From the NCBI GenBank assembly GCA_027886175.1, contig JAJNNQ010000077.1:2418001-2482000 (forward strand): a stretch of DNA of 64,000 bases, in the 5' to 3' direction. Positions within the stretch are counted from its first letter, which is position 1. Every line of letters starts with the position of its first letter. The translations under genes were made by a program, and so were the position numbers. The notes beneath the pieces were generated by a model, which was not told the DNA's origin, made no database searches, and saw nothing but the letters and a program-made list of their open reading frames with translations. The stretch comes from Phylloscopus collybita. Taxonomy: Eukaryota; Chordata; Aves; Passeriformes; Phylloscopidae. Positions 9,995-19,699 of the stretch are shown here, in pieces.

Positions 9995-11472
9995 TTGCCT
10001 TACAGAATCAATGAGTCAACTGTGATACCTTGGAACTTCATGGAACCAAAATCCTTTCTGACACAGCAGAGCCACATGGAACCAATGATCCATTGTGATA
10101 CTGAAGATCCAAGAAGACCATTGGTACCCTATGAAACCTCATGGAATCCAAAATACATTGTGACAGAGAAAGGCCTCATGGAACCAAGAGTCCATTGTTA
10201 CACCTCAAGGCCTTGTTTGAGCAAGAGAACCATTGCTGATTGTCCAGTAACTCATGGAACCAAGGGGCCACTGCGACACACTGGGGCTGGAATGGAAGGT
10301 CCATCATGACAATGCAGATCCAAGGAGACCATGGTGACACTGTGGGGCCTCGTGGAACCAAAGGGGCCATTCTGACACATCAAGGCCTTGTAGAACCAAG
10401 GAGGCCATTGTGACACTGCTGAACCTGACAGAACCCAAGTGACCATGTTATACTGTGGGACCTCATGGAACCAAGGGTCCATGGTGACACTGCAGAACCA
10501 AGGAGACTGTTGTTGGCAGTATGAAAGCTCATGGAACCAGAACTCCATTGTGACACAGCAAGGTCTCATGGAACAAAGGGTCCATTGCAACTCTGTTGGG
10601 CCTCATGGAACCACGAGCCACTGTGAAACAGCTTGGCCACATGGAGTCAAGGAGCCATTGTGACTGAGGAACCTCATGGAACCAAGAGTCCATTGTTACA
10701 TTCTGCTGCCTTGTAGAACCAAGGGGACCACAGTCACATTGCAGGGCCTCATGGGACAGTGGAGACTTTTATGACACTTTGGGACCCACTGGAACCAAGG
10801 GGCCATTTTAACATTGCAGGGCCTCATGGAATCAAGGGTAGCACAGTGAATACTGTGGGTGTCCATGGGATGAAGGTTCCATTCTGACACCATGGAACCA
10901 AGGATACCATTGTGACACTCTGGGGCATCATGGAACCAATGATCCATTGTGACATTGCAGGCCCTCAAGGAATCCTGGAGATCATTATGACACATTGAGG
11001 CCCTGTTGAACCAAGGGGCTCTGCAGGACCTTGTAGAGCCAAGGAGACTATTGCGACACTGCGGGGCCTCATTGAACCAAGGGACTATTTTGATACTGCA
11101 GGACCAAGGAGACTCCTGTGACATGGCAAGGCCCCATGGAAGCAAGGGGAGACAATTGTGACTCTACAGGGCCCAATGGAAGCAAGGGGCCAGTGTGACA
11201 CAGCTGGGCCTCATGCAGCCAAGGGGCCATTGTGATCCTGAGCAGCCCAAAAGAACCAAGGCACCACTGTGACACTGCAGGACTATCTGGAATCATGGAG
11301 ACCATTGTGAAACTCTGAGGCCTCATGGAACCAAGGGGCCACTGTGTCATTGTGCAGTTGTGCATTGTTCTTTGTGCATTGTTCCATTCCATGGAACCAA
11401 GGAAACCATTTTGACACTGCAAGGCCTCATGGAAGCAAGGGGCCATTGTGACACTGTGGGGACCCATGGAAA
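9995..11472 (+). repeat. 37-bp satellite array 2
   Basis: About 1.5 kb of the 37-bp satellite in the CATGGAACCAAGG orientation, with cores such as GTGACACTGCAGGACC and short variants that drop the CATGG half (for example around 10,495-10,520). It sits at the outer edge of cassette A, as the inverted array at 56.6-58.3 kb sits outside cassette C. Confidence 0.93.
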
Positions 11473-11805
11473 CTGTTGAGAGGAGAGAACCGAGTATCAA
11501 ATGGACATCAATATGATTAGGTTTGATCTCCCTATTTATTCCTTATTCCCTATATTTATGTGGATACAGAGTAAAAACAGGCACAGCTTAACAATTGTTG
11601 AATTGTTAAAATCTCATGTTCAAGCACTCTAAATGATTGCTCATTGGTTCATGTTTTTTGGTAGCAACTTCTTCTTTGTTCTGTCTTATGATCATCATTT
11701 CTGCCTTCAGCATCTATGAGAAGGTACAACAAGTTGTTACATGTCTACAGCCTCTGAGAGGAAACATCTGTGAGAAGGACCAATGAGTTATTACATTTGC
11801 TACCT
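11473..11805 (-). repeat. LTR-like element
   Basis: On the reverse strand the sequence has a TATA-like AT-rich stretch (near 11,540-11,560), AATAAATAG at about 11,535, and ends with CTCTCAACA beside the satellite. Two imperfect copies of a ~60-base motif (TCTATGAGAAGG and TCTGTGAGAAGG, near 11,713 and 11,768) lie at the upstream end. These features suggest an LTR, but I see neither a matching second copy nor a clear target duplication. The 140 bases up to 11,947 are not assigned. Confidence 0.4.
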
Positions 11806-11947
11806 TTTTGCTAATTCAAGGCAATGTAGGAACAGCAGAGTACACAGCAGGCACAGTACAAGAACCCCTACTGTTCCCTGATAGCAAGGATTGTTCAAAC
11901 CTCCTATCAATGGATTGTGGCCTCGCTCTTCTAAAAACTCCTCTACA

Positions 11948-12943
11948 ATGGGGGTTAACCCCAGAGGGCTTGGAAGCTGCCAGGAGTGGCAGACAGACAT
12001 CACACACATTCCTAGTTTCGGGCTCCAAATATATGTGCATGTGAGCATTGACACCTATTCAAATGCAGTTTATGCCTCTGCCCACGCAGGAGAAATGGCT
12101 GCACATGCCAAGAAACATCTCGTGCAAGCCTTTTCATTACTGGGGATCCCTAAGAAAATCAAAACTGACAATGGCCCAAGATACAAAAGCAAGGAATTCT
12201 TCGAGTTTGTCCAGCAGTGGGGAATGGAACATGTAACAGGCATCGCCCACTCCCCCACAGGCCAAGCTGTGGTCGAGCGTGCCCACCAGACACTCAAAAA
12301 GGTCCTGGCTGGGCAAGACAGTTCCACAGCATGGATGTCACCAACACAAAATCTCTGCAAAGCCATGTTTACCATTAACTTTCTGAATTGTTCATTTGAA
12401 AACAGGAGTCCTCCAGTGGTATGTCACTTTAACAGCAGTAATCAGTTTAAGCTGTCACAGCGCCCACCAGTTTTGATTAGGGACCCAGAAACCTGGGAGA
12501 TCAAAGGTCCCTATGAGCTCGTGACCTGGGGATGTGGCTACGCGTGTGTATCCACCCCCTGGGGCCCACGCTGGATACCCCAAAAGTGGGTGAAGCCTTT
12601 TGTTCCCAAAAACTCAGCACCAACGGAAGATGATGAGAAGCAAGCAACCGTCACTCCAAAAAGAAGACACCACCGGAAAGAGAAGACAGGGTTACTTCTG
12701 GCAGATCTCAGACTGTTAATATGCTTTCTGTTTGTGTTTCCTTTAAAAATCCTGTTGTTTTTTCTTGTCTTGTTTTTAATTGTGTTGGCGTTCGGAATTC
12801 TTCGTTGCCTCGTTTCAAAGGCTCTCAATGGTTTAATCCCTACCACCTCAGAAGTCACCCATACAGAGCTCACAGGCCAAGAACAGCCAAAACTGCCTGC
12901 AAATCAAAAGTGGTGGACAAAAATATATTCTGCCTCAGAATAA
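11948..12943 (+). CDS. Deleted ERV: integrase core fused in frame to envelope membrane anchor
   Basis: A 331-codon open frame from ATG 11,948 (the frame is open further up, but only from a TTG). Residues 1 to about 240 match the integrase of the complete provirus at 30-38 kb: catalytic D17 (WQTDITH), D74 (KTDNGP), E110 (VVERAHQ), with the D,D35E spacing, and the C-terminal part GPRWIPQKWVKPF. After a basic tail (KRRHHRKEK) the usual pol stop is missing and the frame runs through the pol-env gap, then past a deletion near 12,745 into a hydrophobic anchor and cytoplasmic tail like that of the provirus Env (LAFGILR, NGLIP, TSEV.HTEL). Reverse transcriptase and the whole Env ectodomain are gone. 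Probably a pseudogene relic, but the frame is intact for nearly 1 kb, which is odd. Expression is unknown. Confidence 0.85.
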   Translation: MGVNPRGLGSCQEWQTDITHIPSFGLQIYVHVSIDTYSNAVYASAHAGEMAAHAKKHLVQAFSLLGIPKKIKTDNGPRYKSKEFFEFVQQWGMEHVTGIAHSPTGQAVVERAHQTLKKVLAGQDSSTAWMSPTQNLCKAMFTINFLNCSFENRSPPVVCHFNSSNQFKLSQRPPVLIRDPETWEIKGPYELVTWGCGYACVSTPWGPRWIPQKWVKPFVPKNSAPTEDDEKQATVTPKRRHHRKEKTGLLLADLRLLICFLFVFPLKILLFFLVLFLIVLAFGILRCLVSKALNGLIPTTSEVTHTELTGQEQPKLPANQKWWTKIYSASE

Positions 12944-12977
12944 GCCCAAAGCGTCGCTTTCAGTTTTATTGTAACAG

Positions 12978-13400
12978 AAAAGGGTGAGATGTTGTATTGC
13001 AGTAAGTAGTTAGTTCACTTTGTTATATTGCACTGGGTGTTTCTGTTATCTGTATTCACACAAAGCATTTGCTGTACCTTTCCATGAGCCCCTGCACTGA
13101 ATCCCCTCTCCCTGACACCACCTATGCCTCACCTCCCCCAGGTCAGTCCCCATCGGCTGGTAGACCCCTTCCCCCTCCTTGGCAGAGGGCACAAAACTCC
13201 CCTCTGGCAGGGAATCACCCTCTTAACTCCTCTCTTACTCCCCCAAGCTGCATGGAGTAGGTTCTGCATTAAACTGTAGGACTGTGTTCCTGAAGGATTA
13301 AGAGCACCTTTTGTCTTTTACCTTTGTCCTTGCCTCAGTGTCCCCCCGAGCATACTGCTGGCCAGGGCTGAAGCTCAGGGGTGAGTGGGAACTGAGGCAA
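12978..13400 (+). repeat. Polypurine tract and 3' LTR of the deleted ERV
   Basis: A purine tract AGAAAAGGGTGAGA precedes TGTTGTATT at 12,990, the same tract and LTR start as in the complete provirus (38,123-38,145). Beyond the first nine bases the LTR differs from the young one, so this is another subfamily. An ATTAAA polyadenylation variant lies at 13,268-13,273. The right edge is uncertain; I place it near 13,400 from the distance to the signal. Confidence 0.6.
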
Positions 13401-13999
13401 AGGAGCACAGAAGGAGCAGCTCAGCAATGCACCCAACCATCACTACCAAAGATTGCCTGCAGTGAGTAAGAAAGATCCATCAGCAGTGACCCTCAGCCTT
13501 TCCCATCACCCACACCCACACCTCAGCTGGGGGAAGCTGTCACAGCCAAGGACTGCAGAGCCACTCCTGGACACTGGGAATTCCTGCAGGTGCCTCCAGC
13601 CACAGGTGAGGCTCCAGCCTCACTGTGAGAGGGCCCAGCTTTGATAGTGCTGAATAAACAAACTGACAGCACTTCTAGAGTGGGAACATCTGGATTCATC
13701 CTCCTCTTGGGCCCCTCCCAAAGCCTGGCCAGGGCCCAAGGAGGAACCAAGGGAGGTGACTTTGACCATACAGCCCCAAACAAGGCCAGATGTCAGATTT
13801 CATGGCCTTGTTCAACTTCCAAACACAGAAAGGTAAATCCATGTTTCATAAATGAGTGGATACATCTATCACAGTGCTAATGACCATGCATATTTCACTA
13901 ATGAGCAGATACAAAAATAACCATGGGTTGGAAGTTTCATCCAGAGGTCACCTTTGGCTCAGGGCCTGTTGTTCAGGCCTCACTCAGGCCTCTTGTCCA
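13401..13999. other. Unassigned spacer
   Basis: No gene, repeat family or regulatory signal that I can support; short open frames only. Confidence 0.5.
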
Positions 14000-14120
14000 G
14001 GCCTGGGATGAGCAGGGACATCTTTCACCAGATCAGGTTGTTCAGAGCCCTGTCCCAGCTGGACTGGAATGTTTCCAGGGATGGAGCATTGACCACCTGC
14101 AGTCCTCCACATCCCCCTGG
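14000..14120 (-). mobile_element. CR1 LINE, short 3' region fragment
   Basis: Reverse-strand fragment: on the forward strand it reads ATCAGGTTGTTCAGAGCCC, GAATGTTTCCAGGGATGG and AGCATTGACCACC, the complement of a standard CR1 3' segment. Short and truncated. From 14,121 to 14,800 I see no supportable feature. Confidence 0.7.
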
Positions 14121-14819
14121 CCATGGAACCTGGCTGCAGAAATGGCTCCTTGGGGTGCTTTCCAAGGAAACTGGAAATGATGGGGGTTGCTGTGGCACCC
14201 AAACCCAGCAGTGGGGTCAGTGCAGTGTCCATGGCCACAGCCCCTTGCAATGGCCCAGGGCAGGTTGGGATGATGATCCACCCTCACTCCTGGCCCAGGG
14301 CAGGGCTGCAGTGGCCTTGGTGGCACCTTGGGCTGGCACACACCTGAGGAGGGTGTCTGTTTTCAGTGGGGAAACTCAGGAGTTTTACATTGCTAAAAAA
14401 AATAGGAAGCCCCTGTTTGCCTGAGTGTGGGCAGCTCTCCAAGAAAAGCAGGTCCCAGGTAAGGGAGGAGACACAGGATGGGTTGGAGAATGTGGAGCAA
14501 GGTTGTCCACACTGGGTCAGACCTCAGGGCACAGCTTCTCTGAGCAGGCCAGACCTCCTGAGGAAGGACCCTGGATCAATATCAATCACTGGATGCTGCA
14601 ATCACCTCTGCTCTAAACAGAGCAGTAATAAAAGAACCCTTTATAAAAGGAATGTGTATTTCTTAGAAACTCTTTGAAATCTTTCTCCATAACTGTAGCA
14701 GGAAACTTTCCTAATGAACTGCACCAGGCCGGAGGGAAATCAAGGCACAGCCATGGTTTGTCAGGAATTGCTTGATCCTAATGAGCCCCATGGTGCATTT
14801 GGTGCTGAGCCCTTGACCC

Positions 14820-15530
14820 TCAGGGCCTGAGAGGAGATTGCACAAACCTTTCCAGGAATCAAAGCCAGAAGAAAAACCCAAAGTGTCTTGAGGCATTAAT
14901 GGGTTGCACTGGTGTCCATCCCCAACACAGGCTCCTCATGGACTCCTTGGAGGAGAGAATTGGAGGCCAGGATTGCACAAAAACCTCTGAGAAACTTAGT
15001 GTGGGAAGGAAATTCCAAAGTACCTTAAAAACTTTGAGTATCTCAAAGTATTAATGAGCTCCACTGAGTGTCAGTGCAAAGCTCTCAAGGGACTCATTAA
15101 AGCAGATAATTGGAGGCCAGGATCACACAAAAACTTCTCAGAGACTCAGAGGCCAAAAAAAAGTTCTTTAAGAAACTTTGAGTACCTTGAAGTATTAATG
15201 AGCCCCACTGTGTGTTTTTACTCACTAAGAATCCCAAGGGACTTGTTAAAGTAGATAATTGGGGCCAGGATTGCACAATCTTTCTCACAGAATCAGATTT
15301 AAAAAGGAAACACCAAGTACCTTAAAATAACTGAAGTACCTTGAAGCATTAATGAGCCCCACTGAGTGTTGTTACTGACAAAGCCTCTCAAGGGACTAAT
15401 TACAGCAGATAATTGGAGGCCATGATTGCACAAACCTCTCAGAAACTCCCAGACAAAAGCCAAACCCAAAGTCCTTTGAAGAACCTGCAGTGCCTGGGAG
15501 CATTCAGGAGCGCCCCAGGGCCATTCCTGA
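14820..15530 (+). repeat. ~150-bp tandem repeat, about five copies
   Basis: Each copy contains AATTGGAGGCCAGGATTGCAC followed by an AAACTT-rich part, CTTGAAGTATTAATGAGC, CCCACTGAGTGT and AAGGGACTNATTAAAG. The shared AATTGG.GGCCA anchor recurs near 14,957, 15,108, 15,258 and 15,414, with a more diverged copy near 14,830. Spacing is about 150 bases. Parts of the unit resemble the edge of the OR cassette upstream block (near 9,030 and 59,250), so it may be a local expansion of cassette sequence. Confidence 0.8.
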
Positions 15531-16429
15531 CCAAGGCTCCCCAGGGACACCTTCCAGCACATCCTTGAGGCCACTGGGCTGTCAGGGGGATGCTGAGGGC
15601 AGGACAAGGGGCTGACAGTGCCCAGCCTTGCTGGGGCTGTGCCAGGAGGCCCCAGGGCCTCAGGACAAGGTGTCTCCTGACAGCCCTTGGTGGCACAGAC
15701 CCTGCTGTGCCCCAGGGCACCAAGACTTGGCTTCTCTTTGTCCCCTCCTGGCATCACTGCCTGCAGTTCTCTGCCTTGCCTGGGGGCCTGGGGACACTTT
15801 CTCTGCTGTGTCCCTCACTGGGACCCATTAAAACTTGCAGAAACTTTGGAGTTGGATTCTGACTTGGATTTCTTGAGAGGTTTCTTCATCTCCCTTCTCA
15901 GGGACTGATATTCAGGGCCTCAGCACAAGCCCCAAGAGGTTAATTAAAGTCCTTGTGCTTTGTCTGTGCTGCTGAGCTGGGCTGGGCCAGGCAGAAAGGC
16001 AGCTCCTGGTAACCAAGAGGAGCTTAAAACCACATTTCTCTTGCTGAGCAGCTTTTCTCCCAGCCCAGCAGGGCTGGGGCACTGCCTGCAGCCACCCCAG
16101 GCACAGCACACAGGTACAGAGGGGTTCAGCTCAGCCTGGGCTGGCAGCACAGAGCAGAGCTCACTCAGAGCTCACTGGAGGAGAAATCCTCACAGCCTTG
16201 GGAACAGTCACTCTCTGGCTGGGGGAAGATAAGCTGCAGTTCCTGCAGGGATCTCCTGAAGCTGCCACATCCCACAGATCTGGAGGATATTTGCCAAAGG
16301 AAGGTGAGCCTAAGATTGCTGTAAAGATCAGGAGCTTTACTGAGAGTGTTTTCAATTTCCTGCTTGGAGCAGTGTGGGAGAGTTGGGGTGATGAAAAAAA
16401 GATTTCTGCATTTTATGCATTTTTTATAT
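15531..16429 (+). repeat. OR cassette B, outer upstream block
   Basis: Diverged, same-orientation relative of 59.2-59.6 kb (and inverted relative of 8.7-9.1 kb): shared landmarks are GGGACCCATTAAAACTT, TTAATTAAAGTCCTTGTGCT and GAGCTGGGCTGGGC. It marks the left end of the cassette that carries OR B. No gene seen. Confidence 0.65.
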
Positions 16430-16690
16430 GTTCATAGCTCTGTTAACTACTATTATGTAGTTTTAAAACTATAATCTTTAATTTACTCTATTCAACTACT
16501 ATTACATATACTTATTATAGTGTACATATATACTCTAGAATATATACATATATGTACATATGCTTATATACTATAGTATATATTGTATAGTATACATATA
16601 CTTATATATACTTATATATAGTATACATATACTCAATTAAGTATAATTTGTAATTAATTCTAGCATGTTTCCTACCCTTTCTTTTAAGTT
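16430..16690. repeat. AT-rich TATA/TACATA low-complexity tract
   Basis: About 260 bases almost free of G and C, made of overlapping TATATAC, ACATATA and TATAGTATA motifs with many short palindromes (for example near 16,530-16,640). Such tracts can extrude cruciforms and are common breakpoints. It lies between the two halves of the OR B upstream region. Confidence 0.85.
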
Positions 16691-18700
16691 TTAGAACAAT
16701 AAGCTGACCTTCTGATTACATTCCTGAACTACTGTATAGTCTTGTTATCAGGAAGATTCTACAGAAAGATCATTTTGGTTTTTCAACCAGAGTGTGAGCA
16801 GACATAAAAAAAAAGTGGGGCAAAGAAGCCCTTGGAACAACTCTAATGGGTTGACCCAGAGATGTGTAACAGGGGCAACTGAATCTCCTATTGGATGTTC
16901 CTGTTAAATATCCTAATTAATCAACCTCAATAAATTGTTGAAATCAGGGGCTGGGTGTGCCCCATCCCCACTGGGACACCTGGAAGCTTCCAGTAATGGT
17001 CTGGTTTTTACTTTACTGTTCTAACACTGTCAAAAGGGTAATTTTTTTTTTCCTCTTTTGATTATAGGCAACAGGAGGATGAGAGCAGCAGAACAGGAAT
17101 TGCAATCACAGAAACACAGAACAGTCTGAGTTGAAAGGGACACTCAGGATCATCAAAGGAATGTTTGAACATTTACAGAGACTCCAGAACTGTAACTTTG
17201 GGTGGTCAGTCTCTCTGCTGGGAGGCTCCTAAAGGGCCTTCAGCCCCTCCTCAGCCCTGGACAGCAGCAGCAGCAGCAGCATCACCTTTGCAGGGCCCAG
17301 CAGGGCTCTCCTGAGCTGCCCTTGCCCAGATGCAGACAGAGCCTGCCCCAGCCAAGGCCCTGCAGACAGGCAGGTTTCTGTAGGGCCGGGCCCAGGGCAC
17401 AGAGGCTGGGATGGGCTCTGTGAGCGCTGGCAGGGACAAGGCTCCTCTCAGGAGGGAAATGTCCAGGCCCAGGGAGATGCTGAGGGAAGGAGAGGGGGCT
17501 GAAGAGAGCAGTGCTGGGGGCAGGAGGGCACTGCTGGTGTGTGGGAGGTGCCGTGCACAGCTGGGCACGGGAACACTGTCCTGAGTGCCTGGCTGTCTCT
17601 GCCCTGCCCTCCCAGGCACAGCCCCACCACATCTTCTCTTGGTTCTGCACTGCCCTGAGATTGTCCCTGTCATCTGGTGCTCTCAGGGAGGCTCTGGCAT
17701 TTGCAGCAGCTGAGTCAGGCATTGCCCTTGGCATTGCTGCCAGGCAGCTGTGACCATGGCCATGGGGTGTCCAAGCTTCCCTGGGACCTGTGGGGCTGTG
17801 GGCAGAGAAGTCCATGGGAAAGGGGAATGGGCTGAGCCCCCTCCCTGAGATCCCATCATGGGCACACCCAGGGATCTCCTTGCTGTGTCCTTGCAAGCTC
17901 TGAGCTGCCCTCCTGGCTGCAAATCTGTGCCAGAGCCCCTTGGAGTTCCCTGAATGTGCCCCGGGGAAGTGCAGAGATGCCAGAGCTGAGGAAATGCTGC
18001 TGGGTTTGCCAAGGGAGCCGTGAGTGTCCTTGGCAGAAGGGGGTGCTGAGACATTGCCCAGAGCCCTTTGGAGAGGGGGAGACATTCAGGGATCCCTCTG
18101 CTCTGGGCAGGGTCTGGTTTATCCCAGGGTGACCCGGGAGTGTGACTGTGCTCTGACTGCAGCCAAAGCTGCAAACCCAGGGCAGTTGGGAACAAGCCCA
18201 TCCAGCGCCTCACCTTGCCCAAGGCACAGGGAATCCTTTGCCTCTCACATCTCTCAGTGGCAAACTCTGAGTGCAGCAGAGATGCTGGGGATTTCTGACC
18301 TCAGAGAACCAGCAATGATGTGTGGGCAGGAAAATACAGGCTAAAATTCCTTCCTTCTCTTTGTGTCCTTTAGAACTGGGAGTGCAGATGGCAACAAGCC
18401 TTTCTGCATTCAGAGTGATTTCCCTGACAAATTCTGGATATCCAGCCTTGTCCCTCTTCCACATGGCCACAAACCGAGGGCAGCAGGGCAGGGATGGTTC
18501 CTGGAGAGCCCCCACACACAGACCTGGCTGCTGCGGTCAGGCAGGGACCTGGGTGAAGGATTTCCCGGAGCAGGAACAAGGGTGGGTGAGGCACAGTGGG
18601 ACAGTCTACAGGGAATGGCCCAGGTTTGACTCAAAGCAGCCTCTGCTGCCTTGTCCCTGTCCTTTCTCCATTCACAGGTGCCCATGTGCAACCAGACCAA
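16691..18700 (+). repeat. OR cassette B, 5' flank block
   Basis: Two kb upstream of OR B. It includes a diverged repeat tail near 17,100-17,160 (AGTTGAAAGGGACACTC), a (CAG)5 run at 17,265-17,280 and GC-rich sequence. A pyrimidine run ending TTCACAG at 18,677 just before the start codon is a good splice-acceptor candidate for an upstream untranslated exon. Long reverse frames here (for example 17,282-18,085) have no family motifs. Confidence 0.6.
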
Positions 18701-19633
18701 ATGTCCAACAGCAGCTCCATCAGCCACTTCCTCCTGCTGGCACTGGCAAACAGGCGGCAGCTGCAGCTCCTGCACTTCTGCCTCTTCCTGGGCATCTCCC
18801 TGGCTGCCCTCCTGGGCAACGGCCTCATCATCAGCGCCGTAGCCTGCGGCCACCACCTGCACAGCCCCATGTTCTTCTTCCTGCTCAACCTGGCCCTCAC
18901 TGACCTGGGCTTCATCTGCACCACTGTCCCCAAAGCCATGCACAATTCCCTCTGGGACTCCAGGAACATCTCCTACACAGGATGTGCAGCTCAGCTCTTT
19001 TTCTTTACCTTCTTTATCACAGCAGAGGTTTCCCTCCTGACCATCATGTGCTACGACCGCTACGTGTCCATCTGCAAACCCCTGCACTACGGGACCCTCC
19101 TGGGCAGCAGAGCTTGTGCCCACATGGCAGCAGCTGCCTGGGCCAGTGCCTTTCTCAATGCTCTCATGCACACAGCCAATACATTTTCCCTGCCCCTGTG
19201 CCATGGCAATGCCCTGGGCCAGTTCTTCTGTGAAATCCCACACATCCTCAAGCTCTCCTGCTCACACTCCTACTTCAGGGAAGTTGGAGTTATTGTGTTC
19301 AGTGCCTGTTTATCTTTTGGTTGTTTTGTGTTCATTGTTTTCTCCTATGTGCAGATTATCAGGGCTGTGCTGAGGATCCCCTCTGAGCAGGGACGGCACA
19401 AAGCCTTTTCCACCTGCCTCCCTCACCTGGCCGTGCTCTCCCTGTTCCTTAGCACTGGCATATTTTCTCACCTGAAGCCCCACTCCCTGTCCTCCCCATC
19501 CCTGGATCTGTCCCTGTCAGTTCTGTACTCGGTGGTGCCTCCAGCCCTGAACCCCCTCATCTACAGCCTGAGGAACCAGGAGCTCAAGGCTGCAGTGCGG
19601 AGACTGATGACTGGATGGTGTCAGAAACATTAA
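18701..19633 (+). CDS. Olfactory receptor B (class II, OR14-like, avian gamma-c type)
   Basis: Intact 310-residue odorant receptor with seven predicted membrane helices. It has the same landmarks as OR A: N3 glycosylation site, LLGNG (38-42), PMFFFLLNLALTD (56-68), Cys95, MCYDRYVSIC (116-125), ECL2 cysteines, FSY (214-216), KAFSTC (234-239), NPLIYSLRN (284-292). Distinctive residues sit in TM3 (TFFITAEVS at 103-111), TM5 (VIVFSACLSFG at 197-207) and TM6-ECL3 (GIFSHLKPHSL at 253-263). The open frame extends 35 codons upstream, but the ATG at 18,701 matches A and C and follows the TTCACAG acceptor. AATAAA at 19,664-19,669 is 30 bases past the stop. Ligand unknown. Confidence 0.95.
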   Translation: MSNSSSISHFLLLALANRRQLQLLHFCLFLGISLAALLGNGLIISAVACGHHLHSPMFFFLLNLALTDLGFICTTVPKAMHNSLWDSRNISYTGCAAQLFFFTFFITAEVSLLTIMCYDRYVSICKPLHYGTLLGSRACAHMAAAAWASAFLNALMHTANTFSLPLCHGNALGQFFCEIPHILKLSCSHSYFREVGVIVFSACLSFGCFVFIVFSYVQIIRAVLRIPSEQGRHKAFSTCLPHLAVLSLFLSTGIFSHLKPHSLSSPSLDLSLSVLYSVVPPALNPLIYSLRNQELKAAVRRLMTGWCQKH

Positions 19634-19699
19634 ACTGCTGGCTAATTTCTGCAAATCACTTGAAATAAAAATCATCTTTCATACTTCTTGTTGGTTTCA

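Noticed and set aside
9995..11472. CRISPR-like regular repeats
   Set aside because: Units are contiguous with no spacers and the genome is vertebrate; this is a satellite.
17282..18085. 267-codon reverse frame upstream of OR B
   Set aside because: Low-complexity GC-rich sequence without motif and without a counterpart in A or C.
18410..19243. 277-codon reverse-strand frame over OR B
   Set aside because: Antisense shadow of the OR coding frame; the same shadow appears opposite A and C.
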